A DNA stretch of 64,000 nucleotides. Origin: Arenibacter algicola (GTDB taxonomy: Bacteria > Bacteroidota > Bacteroidia > Flavobacteriales > Flavobacteriaceae). The stretch covers positions 2,232,001-2,296,000 of the forward strand of contig NZ_JPOO01000003.1 of assembly GCF_000733925.1 (NCBI RefSeq), in the 5' to 3' direction. Positions 34,656-43,639 of the stretch are shown here, piece after piece; positions within the stretch are counted from its first letter, which is position 1, and every line of letters begins with the position of its first letter. The notes under the pieces were generated by a model. That model made no database searches and was not told the DNA's origin. It saw only the letters and a list, made by a program, of their open reading frames with translations. A program made the position numbers and the translations under genes.

Positions 34656-36029
34656 ATGCGTAGAAAAATACTTGTTGTGGGCACCGGAAAATCCACTGCA
34701 TATTTGTTGGATTATTTATTACAAAAAGCAGAGGCGGAAAATTTACATATTACTATTTGTGACTTAAATCCGGAAGTCCTTCCCGAAAGGATAAAATTAC
34801 ATACCTCCTGTACTATTCTTAAATTGGATATCTTCAATGATAAGGAAAGAAGTAATGCCATAGAACAAGCGGATATAGTCATTTCCATGCTCCCTGCCCG
34901 TTTTCATATCAAGGTAGCAGTGGATTGCATTCAATTTACAAAACATTTGGTTACGGCTTCTTATATAAGCGATGAAATAATGGCCTTGGACCAACAAGCG
35001 AAAGAAAAAGGCCTGGTTTTTATGAACGAAATTGGACTGGATCCCGGTATAGACCACATGAGTGCCATGCAGGTGATAGATAATATTAGGGAACGCGGTG
35101 GCAAAATTATACTTTTCGAATCTTTCACAGGGGGGTTGGTAGCCCCTGAAAGCGACAATAACCTGTGGAACTATAAATTTACCTGGAACCCCAGAAATGT
35201 TGTAGTGGCCGGTCAGGGCGGGGTAGCCAAATTTATTCAGGAAGGCACCTATAAATATATTCCCTACCACAAATTATTTAGAAGAACAGAGTTCTTGGAT
35301 GTAGAAGGCTATGGGAAATTTGAAGTATACGCCAACAGGGACTCTCTAAAATACAGGGAAGCCTACGGGCTGGAGAACGTACTTACACTGTATAGGGGAA
35401 CCATGAGGCGGGTAGGTTTTTCCAAAGCTTGGAATATGTTCGTGCAATTGGGCATGACCGATGACAGCTATACCATTGAAAATTCTGAAGGAATGTCTTA
35501 CCGGGAATTTGTAAACTTATTTCTACCTTATTCACCTACCAATACGGTAGAATTAAAGCTGCGGCATTATCTTAAGATAGACCAGGATGATATAATGTGG
35601 GATAAATTAATGGAACTGCACTTATTCGATTCCAAAAGGAAAATTGAATTAAAAAACGCCACTCCCGCACAAATATTACAAAGAATACTGGAGGATAGCT
35701 GGACCTTGGACAGTACGGACAAGGATATGATTGTTATGTACCACAAATTTGGGTACGAAATTAACGGTAAAAAAAAACAGATAGATTCCAATACAGTCGT
35801 TATAGGGGAAGACCGGACCTATACGGCAATGGCCAAGACCGTTGGGTTACCGGTAGCCATGGCCACGATATTAATATTAAATAAAAAAATCACCACTCCA
35901 GGTGTACAATTACCAATAAGACGCGAGGTCTACGAGCCTATTTTAGAGCAACTTAAAAGCTATGGAATTCGCTTTAAAGAATACCAGGTACCTTACATGG
36001 GCTATAACCCCGACTCTGTTGCTAGTTAA
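34656..36029 (+). CDS. Saccharopine-dehydrogenase family protein
   Basis: A 457-residue protein with an N-terminal Rossmann domain (LVVGTGKSTAYLLDYL, MLPARFHIKVAVDCI) and the saccharopine-dehydrogenase catalytic part (NEIGLDPGIDHMSAMQVID, SFTGGLVAPESDNN). It could act in lysine turnover (saccharopine reductase type) or on another amino-acid adduct. The Lrp-type regulator 49 bp downstream fits an amino-acid-linked role. Confidence 0.83.
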   Translation: MRRKILVVGTGKSTAYLLDYLLQKAEAENLHITICDLNPEVLPERIKLHTSCTILKLDIFNDKERSNAIEQADIVISMLPARFHIKVAVDCIQFTKHLVTASYISDEIMALDQQAKEKGLVFMNEIGLDPGIDHMSAMQVIDNIRERGGKIILFESFTGGLVAPESDNNLWNYKFTWNPRNVVVAGQGGVAKFIQEGTYKYIPYHKLFRRTEFLDVEGYGKFEVYANRDSLKYREAYGLENVLTLYRGTMRRVGFSKAWNMFVQLGMTDDSYTIENSEGMSYREFVNLFLPYSPTNTVELKLRHYLKIDQDDIMWDKLMELHLFDSKRKIELKNATPAQILQRILEDSWTLDSTDKDMIVMYHKFGYEINGKKKQIDSNTVVIGEDRTYTAMAKTVGLPVAMATILILNKKITTPGVQLPIRREVYEPILEQLKSYGIRFKEYQVPYMGYNPDSVAS

Positions 36030-36077
36030 GATGTAAAAGCATTTTGGTATCTTTATATAGAAATTGAAGTAGAACCC

Positions 36078-36548
36078 ATGAAATCCAATAACGAAAACAT
36101 AAAAATTGATGGTATCGACAAAAAGATACTAAGATTTTTGATGGCCGATGCCAGAAAGCCCGTTTTGGAAATTGCCAGAAAAATTGGAATTTCAGGTGCT
36201 GCCATTCATCAGAGGTTACGAAAATTGGAAGCTTCAGGTTTAATTGCAGGCTCTAAATTCATTATCAACCCCAAAGTTCTGGGATATACCACCATGGCCT
36301 ACATTGGTATTTACTTGGACAAGGCCATGAGCAATCCGGTGGCGGTTAAGGAACTTGAAAAAATTCCGGAAGTACTGGAATGCCATTATACTACAGGAAA
36401 TTGGTCCATTCTTATAAAAGTGCTTTGCAGGGACAACGAACACCTTATGCACGTACTTAACAGGGATATACAGCAGATTGAAGGGGTATCAAGAACTGAG
36501 ACCTTTATTTCTTTGGACCAACAAATAGACAGACAAATAACGATATAA
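36078..36548 (+). CDS. Lrp/AsnC-family transcriptional regulator
   Basis: A 156-residue protein: winged helix at about 10-60 (IDKKILRFLMADARKPVLEI, GISGAAIHQRLRKLEASGLI), then an RAM-type ligand domain. It follows the saccharopine-dehydrogenase-like gene closely and may sense an amino acid to control it. A terminator comes 0-30 bp after the stop. Confidence 0.9.
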   Translation: MKSNNENIKIDGIDKKILRFLMADARKPVLEIARKIGISGAAIHQRLRKLEASGLIAGSKFIINPKVLGYTTMAYIGIYLDKAMSNPVAVKELEKIPEVLECHYTTGNWSILIKVLCRDNEHLMHVLNRDIQQIEGVSRTETFISLDQQIDRQITI

Positions 36549-36580
36549 AAAAAAGGACATCTAAAGAAGTCCTTTTTTTT
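36547..36580 (+). terminator. Terminator after the Lrp gene
   Basis: AAAAAAGGAC and GTCCTTTTTT pair around ATCTAAAGAA with a T8 tail directly after the stop codon. It could also serve the convergent Zn-peptidase gene. Confidence 0.85.
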
Positions 36581-36599
36581 ATATAATTTATCATAAGTC

Positions 36600-37295
36600 T
36601 TAGTCCCTACCTCCTAGAACCTGCATAGCCCAATAGACCAAGGTTGCCAAAGATCCTATGGCGGCTACCAAGTAAGTTCTGGCAGCCCATTTTAAGGCAT
36701 CCTCAGATCCTTTGTACTCTTCTTGGCTCACCATATTCTTGTTCTTTAACCAGGCTAGGGCACGGTTACTGGCATCGTATTCAACCGGCAAAGTAATAAA
36801 GCTAAACAAAGTAGCCAGCCCCATCATTATTAGACCTGCAACGGCCACCCAATATCCAAGACCAACTCCTGCTGCGGCTCCCAACATAAGCCCCCCAAAG
36901 ACTACCCACATAGACATGCCTGAGGTAACACTTACCACCGGCACCAATTTGGAACGCAAGGTCAACCATTCATATGCCGTAGCATGTTGTACCGCATGTC
37001 CACATTCGTGGGCCGCAACAGCGGCTGCCGAAGCGTTTCTTTGATTGTACACCCCTTCACTTAAATTTACCGTTTTATTTACCGGATTGTAGTGGTCCGT
37101 TAGCATTCCTGGTGTAGAAATAACCTTTACATCCCTGATTCCGTGGTCTGCCAACATTTTCTCGGCAATTTCGGCACCGCTCATACCATTGCGCAAATGC
37201 ACCTTGGAATAGTGCTTAAATTTGCTTTTTAGTTTATTACTAACCAACCAACTTACCAAGGCAATAGCACCCAGCAATATATAATACATCATCAT
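36600..37295 (-). CDS. Membrane zinc metallopeptidase (YugP type)
   Basis: A 231-residue protein with an N-terminal membrane segment, HECGH (96-100) as the zinc-binding catalytic motif, and two or three further hydrophobic segments. It belongs to the neutral zinc metallopeptidase_2 family; physiological substrates are not established. Confidence 0.87.
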   Translation of the reverse strand: MMMYYILLGAIALVSWLVSNKLKSKFKHYSKVHLRNGMSGAEIAEKMLADHGIRDVKVISTPGMLTDHYNPVNKTVNLSEGVYNQRNASAAAVAAHECGHAVQHATAYEWLTLRSKLVPVVSVTSGMSMWVVFGGLMLGAAAGVGLGYWVAVAGLIMMGLATLFSFITLPVEYDASNRALAWLKNKNMVSQEEYKGSEDALKWAARTYLVAAIGSLATLVYWAMQVLGGRD

Positions 37296-37378
37296 AACAA
37301 TTCTATTTTTAAGATTAATCCAATATACTAAAGTTTCCTTTTCTTAATACCAAGTAATTCTTTCTTTTCTAACAATCA

Positions 37379-37405
37379 AAAACCCCGCCAAATTATGACG
37401 GGGTT
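37379..37405 (-). terminator. Terminator after ald
   Basis: AAAACCCCG and CGGGGTT pair across GCCAAATTATGA with A-rich sequence on the left, 24 bp past the ald stop on the minus strand. Confidence 0.65.
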
Positions 37406-37428
37406 ATATATATGACAAAATGTACGGT

Positions 37429-38529
37429 CTAGTCATTTATTGCTTGCCATTTAAAGGCTTCCAAAATCTCTTTACGTATTACCTTTGCCCTTAATATATT
37501 CAACCCTTTTTGCAGGGAGGCATCCTCCTGACAGGCCTTTTCCCAACCCAAATTGGCCAATTTTAATACGTAGGGCAAAGTTACATTGGTCAAGGCCATG
37601 GTTGAAGTATATGGAACTGCCCCTGGCATATTGGTAACGCAGTAATGTACCACATCATCTATAATATATACCGGGTTCTCATGCGTAGTGGGCCTCGTGG
37701 TTTCCACACATCCCCCTTGATCTACTGCTACATCCACAATTACGGTACCTGGGCGCATATCCTTAAGCATATCGCGAGTAATGATCTTTGGGGCTTTGGC
37801 TCCCTTTAACAAGATGCCCCCAACAATTAGATCATGGTCCTTAATGTGTTTCCTTATATTAAATTCATTTGAAAATTCCGTGACTACATGGCTCGGCATT
37901 ACATCATTTACATAACGAAGTCGTTTCATGTTAACATCCAAAATAGTAACATGTGCCCCAAGTCCGGCTGCCATTTTAGCAGCTTGAATTCCTACCACAC
38001 CGGCCCCAAGTACCAAAACCCTTCCCGGTGCCACTCCAGGAACTCCACCAAGTAGCACCCCTCTTCCTTTTTCTGGTTTCTCCAAGTATTTTGCCCCCTG
38101 CTGTATGGCCATTCTGCCAGCGACTTCGGACATGGGTGTCAATAAAGGCAAGGTGCCATCTTCATCTTCCACGGTTTCATAGGCTATGCAAATAGCTTTA
38201 CGATCTATCATGGCTTCGGTAAGGACCTCACTAGAGGCAAAATGAAAATAGGTAAAAACCACCTGCCCCCTTTGTACAAGTGCATACTCCTCCTTTATAG
38301 GCTCTTTTACCTTAACAATCATATCGCTCATAGCATAAACATGGCCTATAGTGTCCAAAACAATGGCGCCCACCTGTTGATAATCGCTATTTGAAAATCC
38401 GCTGCCATCACCGGCACCGGTCTGCACGTATACCGTATGATTATTTCTCACCAGTTCAAAAACCCCCGCAGGCGTCATGCCCACCCTGCTTTCATTGTTT
38501 ATAATTTCTTTAGGAATCCCGACTTTCAT
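37429..38529 (-). CDS. ald: Alanine dehydrogenase
   Basis: NAD-dependent reversible deamination of alanine to pyruvate. I start it at the ATG at 38529 (MKVGIPKEIINNESRVGMTP), which matches the family N-terminus. An in-frame upstream start at 38574 would add 15 non-conserved residues. At 366 residues the length is normal. VLGAGVVGIQAAKMAAGLGA is the NAD site, and AIQQGAKYLEKP is also typical. Confidence 0.92.
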   Translation of the reverse strand: MKVGIPKEIINNESRVGMTPAGVFELVRNNHTVYVQTGAGDGSGFSNSDYQQVGAIVLDTIGHVYAMSDMIVKVKEPIKEEYALVQRGQVVFTYFHFASSEVLTEAMIDRKAICIAYETVEDEDGTLPLLTPMSEVAGRMAIQQGAKYLEKPEKGRGVLLGGVPGVAPGRVLVLGAGVVGIQAAKMAAGLGAHVTILDVNMKRLRYVNDVMPSHVVTEFSNEFNIRKHIKDHDLIVGGILLKGAKAPKIITRDMLKDMRPGTVIVDVAVDQGGCVETTRPTTHENPVYIIDDVVHYCVTNMPGAVPYTSTMALTNVTLPYVLKLANLGWEKACQEDASLQKGLNILRAKVIRKEILEAFKWQAIND

Positions 38530-38781
38530 TTTCAATTCTTTTTTTAAACTAAATGGAGCTAACACCTCTTCCACTTAAGTGGCATTATTCCTGACCATTA
38601 TTACATGATGGCAAGAATTCCAAAAATGGAACAAAAAAATATAAGAAAAAAAGAAAACCCCTTAAATAAGGGACAAGAATATAGATTATTGCACTTTTCA
38701 CATTATGTGTACGAACCCATTAAAAATGGCGCACTATTAACAGTACCATATAACAAGAAATTTTAATTGGGAAATTACCTG

Positions 38782-39036
38782 CTATTTGTATTTTAACTTA
38801 AGGACAATCATTACAAAAAGTAATACCGCAGTAATAAAATTGGCCAATATCATAGGCACACTTTCATGGTAAATACCATAAATCAACCATAGCACCACAC
38901 CAAGAAACATGGCCATATACATGGTCAGCGAGATATCCTTGGTAGATTTATTCCTCCACGTCTTATGTACCTGTGGCACTATAGAGTAGGTAGTAAGTAC
39001 GGCCGCCACGAGCCCCATGATTTCTATGTTCTCCAT
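38782..39036 (-). CDS. SemiSWEET-type sugar transporter
   Basis: From the ATG at 39036 it gives 84 residues with three transmembrane segments and the PQ-loop motif YSIVPQVHKTWRNKSTKDIS. Bacterial SemiSWEETs dimerise to form a sugar channel. An upstream GTG at 39069 would add 11 residues of no visible function. Confidence 0.85.
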   Translation of the reverse strand: MENIEIMGLVAAVLTTYSIVPQVHKTWRNKSTKDISLTMYMAMFLGVVLWLIYGIYHESVPMILANFITAVLLFVMIVLKLKYK

Positions 39037-39128
39037 GCCACTAGATACAATTTTGTGGGCAGACCCCACAATGCGAATTTTTATCCAATACTATTACCAA
39101 AATCAACTTAAGCCCTGGAACAATCTCC

Positions 39129-42100
39129 TTATCCAACTATATTGACAATTTTTCCTGGGACCACAATCACCTTTTTAGGGGCACGCCCCTGGAGTTGTTC
39201 CTGTGTTTTGTCATTGGCCATAACGGCAGCCTCAATTTCCTCTTTGGAAAGATCTGCCGGCAATTCCAATTTAAAGCGTACTTTTCCATTGAAAGAAATA
39301 GGATACTCCTTACTACTCTCTACCAAATACTTCCCTTCAAATTTAGGGAATGGGGCAGTTGCTATAGAGGTCGTGTGTCCCAATTTACTCCAAAGTTCCT
39401 CCGCTATATGCGGAGCATATGGTGAGACCAACAGGGCCAACGGTTCCAATATTTTTTTACTATTACATTTTTGGGCGGCCAACTCGTTTACACATATCAT
39501 AAAGGTAGCCACCGAGGTATTAAAGGAGAAATTTTCTATATCCTCCTCTACCTTCTTGATAGTCTTGTGCAAAGTCTTTAAATTATCTGCTGTAGGTTCG
39601 GCATCGGTCACAGTAAAAGCTCCTTCATTTCCCCCGTGGAACAAACGCCACATTTTCTTAAGAAAACTGTGGACCCCTGTAATACCCGCAGTATTCCAAG
39701 GTTTGGATTGCTCCAATGGCCCTAGGAACATCTCGTACAAACGCAGGGAATCTGCTCCGTACTCCTGACAGATACTATCCGGACTTACCACATTGTATTT
39801 GGACTTGGACATTTTCTCTACCTCGCGACCTACAATATATTTCCCGTCCTCCAAAATAAACTCGGCATCCTTAAAATCGGCATAAAGAGGATTTTCCTTG
39901 AACTTTATCAAATCCAATTCATCTGATGGATTAACCAAAGCCACATCTACATGAAGTGGTTGTACCGTTTTGTTGTCTATTCCTATCAAGTTTTTCGATA
40001 CCAGGGTATTTTCACCTTCCAACCTATAGACAAAAGCACTGGTTCCCGTAATCATCCCCTGATTGATCAATTTCTTGGCAAACTCGGGTTTTGGCACGAT
40101 GCCTTTATCGAACAAAAACTTCTGCCAGAAACGGCTGTACAGCAAATGTCCGGTAGCATGTTCACTACCCCCAATATATAAGTCCACATCCTTCCAATAG
40201 TCAATTGCCTCTCTGGAAAATATGTCATTTCCATTATTGGGATCCATATAACGGTTAAAGTAGTACGAACTTCCCGCCCAACCTGGCATGGTATTCAACT
40301 CCAATGGAAATATGGTTTTATGATCTATTAACTCATTACTTACCACTGCCGACTTCTCTACGTCCCAGGCCCAAACCGTGGCATTGCCCAATGGGGGCTC
40401 CCCGGTTTCAGTAGGTAAGTATTTTTCAACTTCAGGTAATACAATAGGCAAATGCTCCGCACTGATCATTTGGGGCATTCCGTCCACATAGTATACTGGA
40501 AATGGCTCCCCCCAATAGCGTTGGCGACTAAATACGGCATCGCGCAACCTGTAGTTGATCTTTCCTATTCCCTGTTCCAATTTTTCCAATTCGAAAATGA
40601 CACGTTTTACGGCCTTTTTATAAGGTAGTCCATTTAAGAAGTCGGAATTGGCAATAACGGTCTTTTCCTTATCAGTAAAGGCCTCTTCGGAAATGTCCAC
40701 TCCTTCAAAAATATTGGGAATGGGAATATTGAAATGCTTCGCAAAATCGTAATCGCGTTGATCTCCACAGGGAACGGACATTACCGCCCCAGTACCATAA
40801 CCGGCCAACACATAATCCCCTATCCAAATTGGAATGGGCTCCTTGCTAAATGGGTGTTCCGCATAAGCTCCCGTAAAGGCTCCCGTAATGGTCTTTACAT
40901 CGGCCATACGATCGCGCTCACTGCGTTTGGCCGTAGCCGCAATATACGCCTCCACTTCCTCCTCTTGCTCAGAAGTGGTTATTTTGGCAACCAATTCGTG
41001 CTCCGGGGCCAAGGTCATAAAACTTACCCCAAAAATGGTATCGGGCCGAGTGGTGAAAACCGAAATTTCCATTTCTTTCGAATTGACCTCCCCCCGGCCC
41101 CCTCCCAAGGAGGGGGAGTTTAGTACCGTCTCAATTTTTGAAATTACCTCATCAATATTGTTGAGTACTTCATCATTGGTAAACCTTATTACGGTATAGC
41201 CTTTTTTCTGTTCCAACAACAATTGCCTTTCCGCATCCTCGTTCAATTGATATTGGTGAATTTCTCCATCAACCTCCACGATCAATTCCTTTTCAAGGCA
41301 AACGAAATCAACTATATACCTAGAAATTGGATGCTGTCTCCTAAATTTCGAATTCAAATTTCTATTTCTTAGAGCTTCCCATAGTAAAGCTTCAGCCTTT
41401 GTGGGATTCTTACGCATTTCTTGAGCCCTTTCCAATAAAACTCCGTAAATGTCAGAATCGGCCGTATGAAATTTTGGTGAAGACGAATCCGCCCCCCCTC
41501 CTTGGGAGGGGGCAGGGGGGAGGACCCTAAACGTAACTTCTGCCCCTTCTGACCTGCCTATCCAATTGGTTTGGGAGTCCTTTAAGGGCTGTGGCCAATC
41601 TACCATAGCCAAATCGTCCAACAACCTCTGGGCATAGGCGGAGATACGCATACTCCACTGGGTCATTTTTTTACGCATAACAGGATGGCCCCCTCGCTCG
41701 GAAACTCCATTGACAATCTCGTCGTTTGCTAAAACCGTACCCAAGGCCGGACACCAATTCACTTCGGTCTCCGCCAAATACGTTAACCTATATTCCAATA
41801 AAACTTCCTGTTGTTCCTTTATTGTAAAGGCTTTCCAATCGGCTGCCGAAAATAGGGTTACATCTTCATCACAAACAGCATTTACACTTTGGTTGCCCTC
41901 TTTTTCAAAAATAGCGATCAGACTGGAAATATCTTCCGCCTTATCGTTGTCCTTATTGTACCAAGAATTAAAAAGTTGGATAAATATCCACTGTGTCCAT
42001 TTGTAATAATTGGGATCGGAGGTACGTACTTCCCGACTCCAATCAAAAGAAAAGCCAATTTTATCCAACTGCTCCCTATATCTGTTGATATTGGCCTCTG

Positions 42101-42398
42101 TGGTAATGGCTGGATGCTGTCCTGTCTGAATGGCATATTGCTCCGCAGGCAGTCCAAAAGAATCGTACCCCATTGGATGCAGTACATTAAATCCTTTGTG
42201 CCTCTTATAACGAGCATAAATATCGCTGGCTATATAACCCAAGGGATGCCCTACATGCAAACCGGCACCTGAAGGATAGGGAAACATATCCAGTACATAA
42301 AACTTTTCCTTTTGGGAATCATTTTCTGCTTTAAAAGTGTGGTTTTCAGCCCAAAATCTCTGCCACTTTTCTTCAATCTTCCTGAAATCGTAAGTCAT
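39129..42398 (-). CDS. leuS: Leucyl-tRNA synthetase with in-frame DUF559 nuclease-domain element
   Basis: Charges tRNA-Leu. Class I motifs are PYPSGAGLHVGHPLGY (HIGH, about 37-52) and KMSKSKYNVV (about 860). A Bacteroidetes-type extra segment lies at about 137-200. The editing domain begins with NWIGRSEGAEVTF and resumes at EISVFTTRPDTIFG. Between them, residues 293-438 (146 residues) are foreign: Pro/Gly-rich linkers around a complete DUF559 domain (TKAEALLWEALRN, FRRQHPISRYIVDF, LIVEVDGEIH, GYTVIRF). Without it the protein would be 943 residues, normal for this group. The frame is fully open, so a 1089-residue fusion should be made unless the insert is removed. This is the only leuS seen in the window. 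Confidence 0.95.
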   Translation of the reverse strand: MTYDFRKIEEKWQRFWAENHTFKAENDSQKEKFYVLDMFPYPSGAGLHVGHPLGYIASDIYARYKRHKGFNVLHPMGYDSFGLPAEQYAIQTGQHPAITTEANINRYREQLDKIGFSFDWSREVRTSDPNYYKWTQWIFIQLFNSWYNKDNDKAEDISSLIAIFEKEGNQSVNAVCDEDVTLFSAADWKAFTIKEQQEVLLEYRLTYLAETEVNWCPALGTVLANDEIVNGVSERGGHPVMRKKMTQWSMRISAYAQRLLDDLAMVDWPQPLKDSQTNWIGRSEGAEVTFRVLPPAPSQGGGADSSSPKFHTADSDIYGVLLERAQEMRKNPTKAEALLWEALRNRNLNSKFRRQHPISRYIVDFVCLEKELIVEVDGEIHQYQLNEDAERQLLLEQKKGYTVIRFTNDEVLNNIDEVISKIETVLNSPSLGGGRGEVNSKEMEISVFTTRPDTIFGVSFMTLAPEHELVAKITTSEQEEEVEAYIAATAKRSERDRMADVKTITGAFTGAYAEHPFSKEPIPIWIGDYVLAGYGTGAVMSVPCGDQRDYDFAKHFNIPIPNIFEGVDISEEAFTDKEKTVIANSDFLNGLPYKKAVKRVIFELEKLEQGIGKINYRLRDAVFSRQRYWGEPFPVYYVDGMPQMISAEHLPIVLPEVEKYLPTETGEPPLGNATVWAWDVEKSAVVSNELIDHKTIFPLELNTMPGWAGSSYYFNRYMDPNNGNDIFSREAIDYWKDVDLYIGGSEHATGHLLYSRFWQKFLFDKGIVPKPEFAKKLINQGMITGTSAFVYRLEGENTLVSKNLIGIDNKTVQPLHVDVALVNPSDELDLIKFKENPLYADFKDAEFILEDGKYIVGREVEKMSKSKYNVVSPDSICQEYGADSLRLYEMFLGPLEQSKPWNTAGITGVHSFLKKMWRLFHGGNEGAFTVTDAEPTADNLKTLHKTIKKVEEDIENFSFNTSVATFMICVNELAAQKCNSKKILEPLALLVSPYAPHIAEELWSKLGHTTSIATAPFPKFEGKYLVESSKEYPISFNGKVRFKLELPADLSKEEIEAAVMANDKTQEQLQGRAPKKVIVVPGKIVNIVG
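41088..41116. repeat. Left terminal inverted repeat of the leuS element
   Basis: 29 bp beginning CTCCCCCCGGCC, followed by the hairpin CCCCCTCC-CAA-GGAGGGGG. It is the reverse complement of 41494-41522 at 28 of 29 positions. In the LeuRS frame it encodes part of the linker SPSLGGGRGE. Confidence 0.88.
41494..41522. repeat. Right terminal inverted repeat of the leuS element
   Basis: Hairpin CCCCCTCC-TTG-GGAGGGGG, then CAGGGGGGAG. The single difference from the left repeat is A for C at 41514. In the LeuRS frame it encodes the linker LPPAPSQGGG. Confidence 0.88.
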
Positions 42399-42751
42399 CC
42401 TATATTGTTTGTCTTTAAATCCGGCGCACTAAGGGTACACACTCCATTTATTTAATGCAGGGCAAAAATAAGTTTAATCTATGAAAGCAAAAAGATATTA
42501 TCGACATACCTACCAAAGCAAAAGTGCTGCATTGATCGTATCATATAAACCACCCCTAGAGATAGCAGCATTAAACTTTTGTGCCTGGAATATTCATTGC
42601 CCTACTACTGGCAAGGACAAAAATTGCAATTGAATTTCCCAAACACTGAAATTTCGTAGGACAACACTTTATATTGAAATTGATTATGAAACAAGCCTCA
42701 ACCATTTCTAATTCAATTTACTTTCCTATTTTTACATATTGATTTTCAACT
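42399..42751. other. Intergenic region between leuS and ftsX
   Basis: Besides the leuS promoter it holds an interrupted inverted repeat, CAAAAGTGCTGC (42519-42530) against GCAGCATTAAACTTTTG (42565-42581), in which the arms CAAAAGT/ACTTTTG and GCTGC/GCAGC match with a 5-base bulge. I see no gene and no T-box-like leader. Confidence 0.5.
42463..42490 (-). promoter_or_regulatory. leuS promoter
   Basis: On the minus strand TTG (42488-42490), 17 bp, TATTTTTG (42463-42470): a full match to the Flavobacterium TTG-N17-23-TAnnTTTG pattern. It predicts a leader of roughly 60 bases. Confidence 0.6.
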
Positions 42752-43630
42752 ATGAGTACATCTTTTGAACGTTTTCAAAAAAGAAAGCTTATCTCCTCTT
42801 ATTTTTCTGTGGTCCTAAGTATTGGCTTGGTACTTTTTCTATTGGGTATATTGGGACTTTTGGTACTGAATACCAAGAAACTGGCCGATCATTTTAAAGA
42901 ACAGATCACTATATCCGTATTTCTTAAGGACAATGCCAAAGAAGTAGAGGTTGACCAATTGCAAAAAAGCTTGGCCATGGCAGAATATACCAAAAAAGCC
43001 ACCTATGTTTCCAAGGAACAGGCAGCAGAACAGCACAGTGAGGAAATTGGAGAGAATTTTTTGGATTTCTTGGGGTATAACCCACTTAAGAACTCCATAG
43101 ATGTGCAACTTAAGGCCGATTATGTTTCTACAGAGAAGATTGCCGAAATAGCAGAGGAGATTTCCAGTAGGGACTATATTGAAGAAGTAAGCTACGACAA
43201 ACCTTTGATTACACTGTTAAACGATAATGTAAAAAAAATTAGTTTCTGGATACTGGTCGCCAGTGGCGTTTTTACTTTTATCGCGGTCTTATTGATCAAC
43301 AGTTCCATCCGACTTTCCATTTACTCCAAGCGCTTTATCATAAAAACCATGCAAATGGTTGGGGCCACTAAGACTTTTATACGCAGACCCTTTATTTGGA
43401 CCAACATTAAACTGGGGGTTCTTGGAGCGGTCATAGCCTTAATTGCACTAGGCTTTGTAATATATTATGTAGATATAAATTTTCCGGAGCTCAACCTTTT
43501 TCAAGACCCGACAATTTTGGTATTTCTTTTTGCAAGTGTCTTCTTTTTAGGGGTCTTGATTTCCTTTATTAGCACATTTTTTGCAACACAACGTTTCTTA
43601 AATCTTAGAACAGACGATTTATATTATTAA
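42752..43630 (+). CDS. ftsX: Cell-division permease-like protein FtsX
   Basis: A 292-residue protein: first membrane helix at about 20-45, an extracellular domain of about 120 residues, then three more helices, with the family segment SIRLSIYSKRFIIKTMQMVG. With FtsE it activates peptidoglycan hydrolases at the septum. ftsE is not adjacent. First gene of a conserved run with DUF3098, uppP and truB. Confidence 0.9.
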   Translation: MSTSFERFQKRKLISSYFSVVLSIGLVLFLLGILGLLVLNTKKLADHFKEQITISVFLKDNAKEVEVDQLQKSLAMAEYTKKATYVSKEQAAEQHSEEIGENFLDFLGYNPLKNSIDVQLKADYVSTEKIAEIAEEISSRDYIEEVSYDKPLITLLNDNVKKISFWILVASGVFTFIAVLLINSSIRLSIYSKRFIIKTMQMVGATKTFIRRPFIWTNIKLGVLGAVIALIALGFVIYYVDINFPELNLFQDPTILVFLFASVFFLGVLISFISTFFATQRFLNLRTDDLYY

Positions 43631-43639
43631 CTTTGCGGC

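Larger units (their letters stand above)
41085..41525 (-). mobile_element. 435-bp DUF559-coding palindromic element inside leuS
   Basis: Element 41088-41522 (435 bp, 145 codons) is bounded by 29-bp terminal inverted repeats and by GAC direct repeats (41085-41087 and 41523-41525). Removing the element and one GAC gives VTFRV-NSKEMEISVFTTRP, a normal LeuRS reading. The whole element is open in the host frame, so it behaves as a protein-in-protein insertion. The encoded DUF559 domain has Asp364, Glu375 and Asp377 (LeuRS numbering) in VDF and VEVDGE, the likely metal-binding set of PD-(D/E)XK nucleases. The domain could drive its own mobility. Confidence 0.85.

Noticed and set aside
37429..38574. 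Longer form of alanine dehydrogenase
   Set aside because: The 15 additional residues are not conserved, and the family N-terminus begins at the ATG at 38529.
40734..41199. Plus-strand frames opposite leuS and its insert
   Set aside because: They are antisense shadows. Their Pro/Gly-rich parts come from the inverted repeats, and the leuS frame is clearly the coding one.
41088..41522. Intein in LeuRS
   Set aside because: The insert does not start with Cys or Ser at the junction, does not end in His-Asn, and has no Hint-domain motifs. The only recognisable domain is DUF559.
42399..42520. T-box or leucine leader before leuS
   Set aside because: There is no T-box core sequence, no Leu-rich leader peptide and no terminator in the short predicted leader.
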